Positions 1-8,025 of a stretch of DNA of 64,000 nucleotides are shown here, piece by piece; the first letter of the stretch is position 1, and each line of letters begins with the position of its first letter. The notes below the pieces were generated by a model. It saw only the letters and a program-made list of their open reading frames with translations, was not told the origin of the DNA and searched no databases. The translations under genes were made by a program, and so were the position numbers. This DNA comes from UBA8437 sp964646205. Its GTDB lineage: Bacteria > Planctomycetota > Planctomycetia > Planctomycetales > Planctomycetaceae. Where the stretch lies: contig CAZYAZ010000007.1 in NCBI GenBank assembly GCA_964646205.1, positions 1-64,000 on the forward strand, read 5' to 3'.

Positions 1-813
1 TGGCATTTTGGTGTCGGGTTGGTCCAGACTCCCGACAATTTTGGGGAACTTGGTGCAAAACCAGTGGACGCGAAACTGTTGGACTGGTTGGCTTCGGAAT
101 TGGTTCGAATGGAGTGGTCGATCAAACGTTTGAGTCGATTGATCCTTCTTTCTCGTGCGTATCGGAGTGCGGCCCAAAGGGAACAGATGGTGGACGATGA
201 GTCCGGCCACACATTGCCGGCTTCTTTGTGTGCGGCGGCTGGATTTCCTCGTCGTCGACTGGCAGCCGAAGAGATTCGAGATTCGTTATTGGCCGTGTCT
301 GGACTCATGGATTCGGAGATGTACGGAACGCTGTTGACTCTCAAGCCGCGGCAGTACGTCAACGATGCCAAGACTGGTCGTCATCTGGTCAATTACACGA
401 ATTCACGTCGTTCGATTTACCAGCCGGTGATTCGCAACAAGGTGTATTCGCTGTTCCAAACTTTTGAATTCCCCAGTCCCAGCCTGGTGTCAGGGCGACG
501 TGCTACCACGACGGTTCCTCCGCAGTTGCTGTTGATGATGAACAGCGAACTGGTGGCTCGATGCAGCCAGGCGATGGCCGTTCGCATGCTGCAAGACTCG
601 TCTCTGACCGAGGTTGAACGCATCGGCTTATCGTACGAATCCGCCTACGGACGAATTCCAGGGAAAGTCGAGGTGAGGCGCGCCAGCGAGTTCCTGAGGC
701 GATTTGAACAAAGATTGTCACCGGAACTGTCTCGGGAAACTCGGCTGGCCATCGCGTGGCAGGCCTTCTGTCAGGCATTGATGGTGTCCAACGAATTTGT
801 CTACCTGGACTGA
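1..813 (+). CDS. PSD1-family protein, C-terminal part (DUF1553), 5' truncated by window
   Basis: The frame is open from base 1, so the gene starts upstream and about 270 C-terminal residues are visible. The first codons read HFGVGLVQTPDNFGELG, the usual DUF1553 block. It is followed by SRAYR, a block around EEIRDSLLAVSG, an RRSIYQPVIRN block, and a late GRR...PQLL.MMN block. These are hallmarks of planctomycete PSD1 proteins, which normally start with a signal peptide, a cytochrome c CxxCH and DUF1549; those parts lie outside the window. Biochemical function is unknown; the family is exported. The stop lies 19 bp before the ATG of a DUF1501 gene, the same order as the complete pair at 43.8-48.7 kb, so the two are probably co-transcribed. 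The TTG at 19 is internal and not a credible start. Confidence 0.93.
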   Translation, partial: WHFGVGLVQTPDNFGELGAKPVDAKLLDWLASELVRMEWSIKRLSRLILLSRAYRSAAQREQMVDDESGHTLPASLCAAAGFPRRRLAAEEIRDSLLAVSGLMDSEMYGTLLTLKPRQYVNDAKTGRHLVNYTNSRRSIYQPVIRNKVYSLFQTFEFPSPSLVSGRRATTTVPPQLLLMMNSELVARCSQAMAVRMLQDSSLTEVERIGLSYESAYGRIPGKVEVRRASEFLRRFEQRLSPELSRETRLAIAWQAFCQALMVSNEFVYLD

Positions 814-832
814 AGCACACGGGGTTTGCGCG

Positions 833-2257
833 ATGAATGGGACTGGAATCTCTCGCCGACTGATGTTGCGTCGCTGCAACATCGGGTTTGGCAGTTTGGC
901 GCTCTCGTCGATTTTGGCAGACGCGTCGATCGGGGATCGGCCCGAGGGCGGTCCAGTGTCGCAATTGCGGCCGCGTGCCAAGCGGATGATCTTCCTGTTC
1001 ATGAAGGGGGGGCCATCGCAAGTGGACACCTTTGATCCGAAGCCACAATTGCAGAAGGATCACGGAAAGCCACTTCCGATCGACCGTCCGCGGTTGCTGT
1101 TTCATTCGATCGGTGAAAGCAACAACACGTTGTTTGCTTCGCCCTGGGCATTCCGTCGCCATGGACAGTCGGGTCTCGATGTCAGTGAATTGTTTCCTCA
1201 CATTGCCGGCTGTGCCGACGATCTCTGCGTGATTCGGTCCTTGCACGGAACGAATCCCGCACACGGCGGAGCCACCCTCAAGATGCACACCGGTAGCGAC
1301 ACATTCATTCGTCCCAGCCTCGGTTCCTGGTTGTCCTACGGCCTGGGGACGGAGAACCAGAATCTTCCGGCCTTTGTCACGATCTCTCCGACGATGTTCC
1401 ACGGTGGCGTGAACAATTACGGGGCGGCGTTCCTGCCGGCGATCCACCAGGGCACACCATTGGGACGGGCCGGAAGCGAGGTGGGACAGGCGAAGTTCGA
1501 GCATATTCGGCCACGGATGTCATCGTCACGACAGCGATTGCAGTTGGATTTTGTCCAGGACCTGAATCGGCGTCACCGACGTGGCGCGGAAGGCGACTCA
1601 AACCTTGAGGCGAGAATTCAGTCGCTGGAATTGGCCTTTCGAATGCAGGTTTCGGCTCCAGAGGTGCAGGACACGTCGGAAGAAACCCCGGCCACGAGAA
1701 GGCTGTATGGGGTCGACGAGAAATCAACTCGGGATTTCGGGCACCAGTGTTTGCTGGCAAGACGGTTCATCGAACGAGGGGTCCGGATGGTCCAGGTCAC
1801 TCATCAGAATGGATCGGGGCACTGGGACCAGCATGGGAATCTGTTGCAGAGGCACCCACAGAATGCCCTGGAAGTCGATCGCCCAATTGCCGGACTGCTG
1901 AAAGACTTGAAGCAGCGGGGTTTACTTGATGACACGCTGGTCTTGTGGGGTGGAGAATTTGGGCGGACACCAACCGCTGAAGAGAAGGACAAGCCGGTCA
2001 ACAACGGACGGGATCACAATCCCAGCGGTTTCACCATGTGGATGGCTGGTGGCGGAGTCAGGGGGGGGCACGTTCATGGGGCCACTGACGACTACGGCTA
2101 TTTCGCGGCCGAGGACAAGGTGCATATTCACGATCTGCATGCGACGATCTTGCACCTGTTGGGGCTGGATCACACTCGGTTGACGTACCGTTTTGGTGGA
2201 AGAGATTTTCGTTTGACTGACGTGGATGGAGAGGTTGTACACAAAATCATCACCTGA
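833..2257 (+). CDS. DUF1501 family protein, Tat-type signal
   Basis: 474 residues from the ATG at 833. A TTG at 797 is in frame but would overlap the upstream gene, so the ATG is preferred. The N-terminus (SRRLMLRRCNIGFGSLAL) resembles a twin-arginine export signal. Family signatures are FLFMKGGPSQVDTFDPKP near residue 55, a GLDVSELFPHIAG block, GGEFGRTP, NGRDHNP, and a glycine-rich GGGVRGG stretch near the C-terminus. DUF1501 proteins belong to the alkaline-phosphatase/sulfatase-like clan, but no substrate is established. It sits directly behind a PSD1 gene, a pairing seen again at 43.8-48.7 kb, suggesting that the two products work together outside the cytoplasm. Family assignment is firm; the role is not known. 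Confidence 0.94.
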   Translation: MNGTGISRRLMLRRCNIGFGSLALSSILADASIGDRPEGGPVSQLRPRAKRMIFLFMKGGPSQVDTFDPKPQLQKDHGKPLPIDRPRLLFHSIGESNNTLFASPWAFRRHGQSGLDVSELFPHIAGCADDLCVIRSLHGTNPAHGGATLKMHTGSDTFIRPSLGSWLSYGLGTENQNLPAFVTISPTMFHGGVNNYGAAFLPAIHQGTPLGRAGSEVGQAKFEHIRPRMSSSRQRLQLDFVQDLNRRHRRGAEGDSNLEARIQSLELAFRMQVSAPEVQDTSEETPATRRLYGVDEKSTRDFGHQCLLARRFIERGVRMVQVTHQNGSGHWDQHGNLLQRHPQNALEVDRPIAGLLKDLKQRGLLDDTLVLWGGEFGRTPTAEEKDKPVNNGRDHNPSGFTMWMAGGGVRGGHVHGATDDYGYFAAEDKVHIHDLHATILHLLGLDHTRLTYRFGGRDFRLTDVDGEVVHKIIT

Positions 2258-2389
2258 TCCGTTGGTCGAAAACGGGATGTCCCGACGAACGGGGACTGGT
2301 GGACGAGGTGCTGAACGGTGTTGCTTGGCGATAAGGGGCGTCAGTATACCTCCTTCTAACTGCCTCCTGGTTTATCGATGTGATCCCTT

Positions 2390-4450
2390 ATGCAGAGTAT
2401 TCGCACAGCGATTGAACAAGGTCACCTGGTTCTAGATCTGGACGCCTCCGATTTTGCTGCTGCGGTCCGTTTGACCGTCCAGCGGATGGTAGCCGACGGC
2501 GTTGTCCCGGAATCACTTGAGACGGAGGTTGTGGCGAACCTGCTGGAACGTGAGCAGGTGGCACCCACGCCGATCGGGCACGCCTGTGGGGTTCCCCACG
2601 CCTACCTCGAGGGTCTGGAGCAACAGGCAATCCAGTTCGTTCGCCTGGCCAGGCCAATCAACCTGGGCGCACCCGACGGGATTCCTACCCGGTTCCTTTT
2701 CCTCCTGGTCGGTCCGGCCGGAGCGGCGTCACAGCATCTGGATTCGCTGGCCTACATCGCTCGTTTGTTCTCGGACGAGGAATTCCGTTTTGACGCTGGC
2801 GAGGCAGGAGCGGCTGAAGAGTTGCTGATGGCATTGGATCGTTTTATTGACAGAGTTTCTGCCGAGCCGGTTCGCCCAACAACGGACTCGGAAGGCTTGG
2901 CCCATACGGGCAAACTGGCCGGTGGGCTGGTTTTGGACGTCAAACGGCGATGGGCACATTACGGCAGCGACTTTCGAGACGGTTTGCACCCGAAGTGTCT
3001 CGGTTCGACGATGTTTCTGTTTTTTGCGTGCCTGGCTCCGGCGGTGACGTTTGGAGGCTTGATGGCCGTCGAGACTGGCAACCAGATTGGTGCTGTCGAG
3101 ATGATTCTCGCCTCGGCCATCTGTGGCATCGTTTACTCGATGTTCTCCGGGCAACCGCTGATTATCCTGGGTGGAACCGGACCGTTGCTGATCTTCACTG
3201 CGGTTCTTTTTCGCTTGTGTGATCAGCTGGAAATCGCGTTTCTTCCGACTTACGCCTGGGTGGGGCTGTGGTCGGCAGTGTTTCTGGTGATCCTGTCGGT
3301 GACCGACGCCAGTTGCTTGATGCGTTTTTTTACGAGGTTCACCGATGAGATATTTGCGGCGTTGATTTCGATCATCTTTATCTACGAAGCGATCGAGAAG
3401 TTGGTCCGCGTCTTCGCGAACATGGGGCCTGATACGGACACGCCCGGAGAGTTTTCGGCAGCACTGCTTTCGTTGGTGTTGGCGCTTGGAACCTTTTACA
3501 TCGCGATGACACTTTCACGGTTCCGTCGAAGCAGTTTCCTGCTGCCACGGATACGAGAGTTTTTGGCCGATTTTGGTCCGGCAATTGCCATGCTGGCCAT
3601 GACGGTGGTGGCCATGGTGGCCATTCGAGTGCAGTCGGTCCCACTCGACGCGTTGAAAGCGCCTGCGGAATTCGGTCCAACAGTCACCCGGTCCTGGGCC
3701 ATCGATTTGCTTGCGATTCCACTGTGGGTTCGTTTCGCGGCAATTGGGCCGGCGTTGTTGGTGACAGTCCTGGTTTACCTGGACCAGAACATCACGGCCC
3801 GAATCATCAACAGCCCGGATCACCGTCTTCAGAAGGGCACCGCATATCATCTCGACCTTGGGCTTGTTGGCGTCTTGATAGGGATCTGTTCGCTGTTCGG
3901 TCTGCCGTGGCTGGTGGCTGCAACGGTGCGATCGTTGAACCACCTTCGCAGTCTGGCGACGATGGAGGAGGTGGTGGGGGCCGGGAACGAGAAGCATGAA
4001 CAGGTGATCCACGTTCGAGAAAACCGCGTGACCGGCTTGTCGATTCACTTGCTGTTGGGAATGTCGCTTTTCCTGTTGCCGCTGCTCTCGAAGATTCCCA
4101 TGGCAGTTCTTTACGGGCTGTTCTTGTTCATGGGGGTTGTGTCAATGAGTGGCAATCAGTTTTTCGAGCGCCTGAGCCTGTGGCTGAAGGATCCGAACCT
4201 GTATCCCTCGACGCACTACATCCGCCGTGTCTCACGGAGTCGGATTCACGCATTCACCCTGTTGCAGATGGTTTGTCTTGTCGTGTTGTGGATCGTCAAG
4301 ACCAGCAAGATTGCGATCCTTTTCCCAATCGTGATCGCCTTGATAGTTCCTGTTCGGATCCTGGCTGCCCGGTTTTTTACACCCGAGGAATTGGCGTCGC
4401 TGGATGCGGAAGAGGAACCCGAACAGGAAGAGACGCACTGGTCACGGTGA
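2390..4450 (+). CDS. SLC4-like anion/bicarbonate transporter with N-terminal PTS EIIA-type domain
   Basis: 686 residues. Residues about 1-150 read as a PTS EIIA (fructose/mannitol/PtsN type) domain: PIGHACGVPHA at 61-71, then INLGAPDG and a FLLVGP...HL..LA..ARL stretch. H70 sits where the phosphorylated histidine of EIIA sits, and H64 is also kept. From about residue 190 there are many hydrophobic helices with SLC4 (HCO3_cotransp) signatures: DFRDGLHPKC, APAVTFGGLM, SGQPLIILGGTGPLLIF, and FTDEIFAALISIIFIYEA. SLC4 proteins move bicarbonate/chloride or borate, so inner-membrane anion transport is likely, but substrate and coupling cannot be read. Eukaryotic band 3 has a cytoplasmic domain with an EIIA-like fold. 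A weak promoter is possible upstream (TTGCTT 2321, TATACC 2345, 18-bp spacer). No other PTS gene is in the window. Confidence 0.9.
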   Translation: MQSIRTAIEQGHLVLDLDASDFAAAVRLTVQRMVADGVVPESLETEVVANLLEREQVAPTPIGHACGVPHAYLEGLEQQAIQFVRLARPINLGAPDGIPTRFLFLLVGPAGAASQHLDSLAYIARLFSDEEFRFDAGEAGAAEELLMALDRFIDRVSAEPVRPTTDSEGLAHTGKLAGGLVLDVKRRWAHYGSDFRDGLHPKCLGSTMFLFFACLAPAVTFGGLMAVETGNQIGAVEMILASAICGIVYSMFSGQPLIILGGTGPLLIFTAVLFRLCDQLEIAFLPTYAWVGLWSAVFLVILSVTDASCLMRFFTRFTDEIFAALISIIFIYEAIEKLVRVFANMGPDTDTPGEFSAALLSLVLALGTFYIAMTLSRFRRSSFLLPRIREFLADFGPAIAMLAMTVVAMVAIRVQSVPLDALKAPAEFGPTVTRSWAIDLLAIPLWVRFAAIGPALLVTVLVYLDQNITARIINSPDHRLQKGTAYHLDLGLVGVLIGICSLFGLPWLVAATVRSLNHLRSLATMEEVVGAGNEKHEQVIHVRENRVTGLSIHLLLGMSLFLLPLLSKIPMAVLYGLFLFMGVVSMSGNQFFERLSLWLKDPNLYPSTHYIRRVSRSRIHAFTLLQMVCLVVLWIVKTSKIAILFPIVIALIVPVRILAARFFTPEELASLDAEEEPEQEETHWSR

Positions 4451-4501
4451 GACACTTCACTGCTGGTTCGTGTTCTTGTCGCTGCATGATGCCAGAGTTG
4501 T

Positions 4502-4708
4502 TCGTGGCACACGCGTCTCTGTCGTAATGCCGTCATCGACAAGGTCAAGCGATTCGGAGAGCAGACCGGCGGCAAGATCCTGTTCGTGCTTTCCTATGGC
4601 GGATACGTGGTCCAGCAGTTCATCGACACCGGGAGACGGTTTGATCAACCGATGGTCGATCATCTGGACAAGCTCAAGGTTCCCTGCGTCGATTCGCTGG
4701 CGAGGATG
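4502..4708 (+). pseudogene. Decayed gene fragment (possible SGNH/GDSL-hydrolase-like remnant)
   Basis: The 390 bp between the SLC4-like gene and the reverse DUF1501 gene hold no intact gene. One frame translates to a protein-like stretch: WHTRLCRNAVIDKVKRFG, then TGGKILFVLSYGGY, RRFDQPMVDHL and VPCVDSLARM, before turning into low-quality sequence. There is no good start and no matching end. The pattern of helix, hydrophobic strand ILFVLSY and a FDQ..VD.L..L.VP.VD motif recalls the C-terminal half of a planctomycete hydrolase-like family that I cannot name securely. I read it as the remnant of a longer gene lost by deletion. It could also be chance coding-like sequence. Confidence 0.4.
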
Positions 4709-4841
4709 CTGGGCCCCAGTCCCGCCAGTCATCGGCCAGCGGCTTCGGTCCGGTTTCATCAAGTGGATGCAATCCACCACTGTTCCGGGCCGTGTGCACA
4801 AGACGACACCACCTGTGGCCAGCAGTCGCGATGGTTGCCGG

Positions 4842-6263
4842 CTAGATCAACTCAGGGATCACATCGCGGTGTTCGACCAGGTACTGTGGTCGTCCGCTGA
4901 AATCCGGCAGCTTGATGTGGCGGACGTCGAGTCCGAGTTGTCGGTAGAGCGTGGCCAGGACCTGCTGGTAGTGAATCGGTCGGTCCTGGGCCACTTCGGC
5001 AAAGCGGTTGGTCGAACCGATCACCTGGCCCATCTGCATGCCACCCCCGGCCAGGATGCAACCGGCAACCTGGGGCCAATGATCACGGCCACCATTGGCG
5101 TTGATGCGAGGTGTGCGGCCCATCTCTCCCCAAACAACCACCGACACATCCTGTTCGAGCCCGCGTTCGCGGAGGTCGTCCATCAGTGCCAGCAGGCAGT
5201 GCTCCAGCCGCGGGAGATAATCACGCAGCTGAGCGAAGTTGTTCTTGTAGGCGAGATCACCGGCCTTGCGGCAGGAGTGTGTGTCCCAGCGACCAAAGGA
5301 GATGGTCACACAACGGGCACCGGCCTGGACGAGGCGGCGAGCTGTCAGAAAGTCCTCGTTGTGCAGGGGCGCCCCGTCGTCGACGGCGTCCAGTGAGCCG
5401 TGTCCATACCGTTGGCGCACACGAGGATCTTCTCGTTCAATGTCCAGGGCTTCAAGTAAACGCCCGGATGTCAGCACTTCCAGTGCCTGCTGGGAATAGT
5501 GGTCGATGCTATCCATGACGCCGGCTGCGTCGAGACCACGACGGAAGCGGTCAAACGTGTCTCGCAGCCTCTTTCGACTTTGGAGCCTGGTGAGTGTCAG
5601 GCCGTTCAAAGCCATGTTCTGGCGGTCTTCGCCAATCGGTCGGAATGGCCGGTGGGCCGGGCCGAGGAATCCGGAACGCCCAGGATCCTTCCAGCGGTTG
5701 GGCGTGTTGTGACACAGGCTCACAAACGGTGGAATGGCGGGGTCGACCGGCCCGAGGAGTTTCGATGCGGCGGCTCCGAGTGACGGTTGATTTCTCTCCA
5801 GGGAGTCCTTGTATCCGAATCCACTGAAGCAAATCTCTGAGGCGTGTTCGTTCTTTGCACCCACCAGTGAACGGATGATGGCGAAGCGTTCCATCTGGCT
5901 GGCCAATCGTGGCAGGTGTTCACACAGGTGAAAGCCGGGGATCGCGGTTTGGATGGGCTGAAACTCGCCCCGGATCTCACGCGGGGCGTCGGGCTTGAGG
6001 TCCCAGATGTCCTGGTGCGATGGCCCACCGGGCAAAAAGACCATGATCACCGACTTGTGTCGCCGTGGTGCGGTCGAGACCGCTTCGGCCCTCAGCAGCG
6101 TGGGAAGATCCAGGCCGCCAAGTGCCAGTCCACCGACTGTGAGCAACGATCGCCGCGAGACGCCATCGCAGAAAGCCTGGGGTTTTCCGGTGATGGTGAT
6201 CATGAGACTGGCCACCTGGGCATCCAGGGGGGCTACGCGAGCGATTCTTTCAATGTCGGCCAT
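4842..6263 (-). CDS. DUF1501 family protein, Tat-type signal (no adjacent PSD1 partner)
   Basis: 473 residues from the outer ATG at 6263. A second ATG at 6203 (residue 21, MITITGKPQAF) is equally possible and puts the Tat-like signal SRRSLLTVGGLALGG closer to the N-terminus. Signatures: FLPGGPSHQDIWDLKPDAP, a PGFHLCEHLPRLA block, WGEMGRTP, NGGRDHWPQVAG, and a GGGMQMGQVIG turn. Compared with the 833-2257 paralogue it is a different subfamily: MVFLPGG replaces FLFMKGG, and it has the IGSTNRFAE motif often seen in DUF1501 proteins. It stands alone on the reverse strand with a gene remnant behind it and no PSD1 gene next to it. Probably a Tat-exported hydrolase-like protein of unknown function. 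Confidence 0.93.
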   Translation of the reverse strand: MADIERIARVAPLDAQVASLMITITGKPQAFCDGVSRRSLLTVGGLALGGLDLPTLLRAEAVSTAPRRHKSVIMVFLPGGPSHQDIWDLKPDAPREIRGEFQPIQTAIPGFHLCEHLPRLASQMERFAIIRSLVGAKNEHASEICFSGFGYKDSLERNQPSLGAAASKLLGPVDPAIPPFVSLCHNTPNRWKDPGRSGFLGPAHRPFRPIGEDRQNMALNGLTLTRLQSRKRLRDTFDRFRRGLDAAGVMDSIDHYSQQALEVLTSGRLLEALDIEREDPRVRQRYGHGSLDAVDDGAPLHNEDFLTARRLVQAGARCVTISFGRWDTHSCRKAGDLAYKNNFAQLRDYLPRLEHCLLALMDDLRERGLEQDVSVVVWGEMGRTPRINANGGRDHWPQVAGCILAGGGMQMGQVIGSTNRFAEVAQDRPIHYQQVLATLYRQLGLDVRHIKLPDFSGRPQYLVEHRDVIPELI

Positions 6264-6452
6264 TCTAACTGGTTGAGTGCTCTCTGAAACCTGAGAAATG
6301 GGGAAAGGACAATGGGATCAACAATTGGAATGCAGGTACTGGTTGGTGACACGAAAAAAGAAGTGATCCAGCTTCGTGGTGGTGATCCGGTTGGTTTATT
6401 GTGCGACCCGTGTCGTGTTACAAGAGGTCCCCGGGTTGTTATTGTCGTCGTC

Positions 6453-6647
6453 ATGAACGAAGAGGAGAGCTACCTGTGTGACAGTTGTGGTGAAGACATT
6501 GTTGTGCCGATTGATCCGACCGCCGGGACGATTCAGAAATACGTTGAGGATTGTCCGGTGTGTTGTCACCCGAGCGTGATCCATGTTGAGTTCCAGCAGG
6601 ATGGGACCGTCCGTGTCCGGGCCTCGGCAGAACAAGATCGGTATTGA
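6453..6647 (+). CDS. CPXCG-motif cysteine-rich small protein
   Basis: 64 residues from the ATG at 6453. A longer in-frame extension from 6312 is open but has no family similarity. The sequence has the family pattern: YLCDSCGEDIVVPIDPTAG, then YVEDCPVCCHPSVIHVE and a charged end. The two cysteine pairs (CDSC and CPVCC) suggest a small zinc ribbon; the first, CDSCG, deviates from the family's usual CPxCG. The family is widespread, and its function is not established to my knowledge. Its TGA overlaps the ATG of the next gene by one base (TGATG at 6645-6649), so translation of the two is probably coupled. Confidence 0.85.
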   Translation: MNEEESYLCDSCGEDIVVPIDPTAGTIQKYVEDCPVCCHPSVIHVEFQQDGTVRVRASAEQDRY

Positions 6648-7189
6648 TGGAGTCCTTGTGTTGCTCGTGCTTACATGTGCGTGAGGTGGTGTCGGGGGCA
6701 GGATCGGCATTTTTGCTGTGCCGCTTGTCTCAGCGAGACGACCGGTTTTCGAAGTATCCACCACAGCCGATCGGTCGATGTACCGGTTTTGCGAGGCGAG
6801 AGATGGCGAGTCGTCTGTTCGAATTGAAGCTCACACCCGGGATGTTTGCCGTTTGTCGTCTCGCTCCGGAGCAGGATGTTCCCGGTTGGGCCGTCGGTGA
6901 GATCGTTTCTGTTACCCGGACTCCTGAAGAATTGTCCATCGTGTGTTCGCAGGATGCGGTGCCCGATCACATCAACCACGAGTCCGGCTGGCGTTGTTTG
7001 CGGGTGATTGGCCCCCTGGAGTTTTCAATGGTTGGCGTGATTGCCTCGCTGACTGGCACATTGGCTGCGGCCGACATCAGCGTGTTTGTCGTTTCAACGT
7101 TCGATGCCGATCTCGTGCTTGTGAAAGAGGCGGATCTCGACGCGGCGATCGCTGCACTCAAGACCGTAGGGCATGATGTGGCACCATGA
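6647..7189 (+). CDS. Cys-rich domain fused to ACT-like domain
   Basis: 180 residues. Residues 1-50 form a small Cys-rich module with C5/C6, C8, C25 and C45 (SLCCSCLHVREVV, FLLCRLSQ, KYPPQPIGRCTGF), likely a zinc ribbon. In planctomycetes this module usually appears as a stand-alone small protein. From residue 53 (MASRLFELKL) to the end is an ACT-like (CASTOR/ACT_7 type) domain with CRLAPEQDVP, VTRTPEELSIVC, GWRCLRVIGPLEFS, GVIASL and ISVFVVSTFDADLVLVKE. ACT domains bind amino acids or similar ligands. The start ATG overlaps the upstream stop by one base. A GAGGCGAGAG stretch before the internal ATG at 6803 could also allow the ACT domain to be made alone. Cytoplasmic; ligand unknown. Confidence 0.85.
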   Translation: MESLCCSCLHVREVVSGAGSAFLLCRLSQRDDRFSKYPPQPIGRCTGFARREMASRLFELKLTPGMFAVCRLAPEQDVPGWAVGEIVSVTRTPEELSIVCSQDAVPDHINHESGWRCLRVIGPLEFSMVGVIASLTGTLAAADISVFVVSTFDADLVLVKEADLDAAIAALKTVGHDVAP

Positions 7190-7226
7190 CGCGTTCCCAG
7201 GTGTCCACAGGGTGGAGCCGCACTCG

Positions 7227-7982
7227 ATGAATGGAGACCTCGTGAGTATTTTTCGACTGACTGTCGGTGTGGTTCTCGTTGTGTGTTGTACGGCAGCATG
7301 TCCACGGTTCGTGCGTGCGGCTCATCCCGAGCACCGCAAGACACCACAACCAAGCGGCGGGAATCCGGTCCCGCGGAAGGCGAGCGGGTTCTTCAATGGC
7401 AAGAACCTCAAGGGATGGTCGACCGCGCAGGCAAAGTACTGGTCGGTCAAGGATGCCGCGATTGTCGGGCATTCGCCGGCCAACGTGCCCAGGAACGAGT
7501 TCATCTGGTCAAACGTCGTGGTAAGGAACTTCTATCTCTCCGTCGATGTGAAACTCGCACCGGATGATCGCAATGCGGGGATCCAGTTTCGCTCGAAGAA
7601 GGCGAATGCCACCGGCCAGGCGGTGGGTTACCAGGCCGATGTGGGGCAAGGCGTGTGGGGCAAGCTGTACCACGAACACGGTCGCGGCAAGCTGGACTGG
7701 AACGAGCGGGGTTCAAAGGCGGTCAAGCCCGGCCAGTGGAACCGGTACGAGATTCTCGCGGTCGGTCATCGCATCTGGACGGCCATCAATGGCAAGCTGT
7801 GTGTTGCGTTTGAGGATCCCGACGGTGAATTGTCCGGGAAAATCGCATTTCAGATTCACAGTGGGCCGCCACAGACGGTGCAGTATCGGGTTCGGAATCT
7901 GACACATGATCCTAAGATCGAACTGGCCGGCATGAAGGAAAAAGAGCTGAAGGCAAAGTTGACCAGGAAAGCCTCGCCATAA
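7227..7982 (+). CDS. DUF1080 (3-keto-disaccharide hydrolase-like) secreted protein
   Basis: 251 residues from the ATG at 7227; a GTG at 7242 is an alternative, and the outer start at 7173 overlaps the upstream gene. A signal peptide is clear (IFRLTVGVVLVVCCTAAC). The mature part is one DUF1080 concanavalin-like domain: GFFNGKNLKGW, a WSVKDAAIVG block, DVKLAPDDRNAGIQFRSK, GQWNRYEI, and AFQIHSGPPQTVQYRVRNL. Family members act on oxidised (3-keto) glycosides or bind glycans in the periplasm; which applies here cannot be told. An aldo/keto reductase follows 43 bp downstream on the same strand, so the two may serve one sugar pathway. Confidence 0.88.
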   Translation: MNGDLVSIFRLTVGVVLVVCCTAACPRFVRAAHPEHRKTPQPSGGNPVPRKASGFFNGKNLKGWSTAQAKYWSVKDAAIVGHSPANVPRNEFIWSNVVVRNFYLSVDVKLAPDDRNAGIQFRSKKANATGQAVGYQADVGQGVWGKLYHEHGRGKLDWNERGSKAVKPGQWNRYEILAVGHRIWTAINGKLCVAFEDPDGELSGKIAFQIHSGPPQTVQYRVRNLTHDPKIELAGMKEKELKAKLTRKASP

Positions 7983-8025
7983 CCTGGGGGGGCGGTTCGA
8001 GTGGAATTCAACAAGGGACTCGTCA

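Noticed and set aside
503..1504. 333-residue reverse-strand reading frame
   Set aside because: It lies antisense to the DUF1553 and DUF1501 genes, which have clear family motifs; the frame has no recognisable domain.
4404..5396. 330-residue forward reading frame across the SLC4 end, remnant and DUF1501 gene
   Set aside because: It runs antisense to DUF1501 over most of its length, with no domain.
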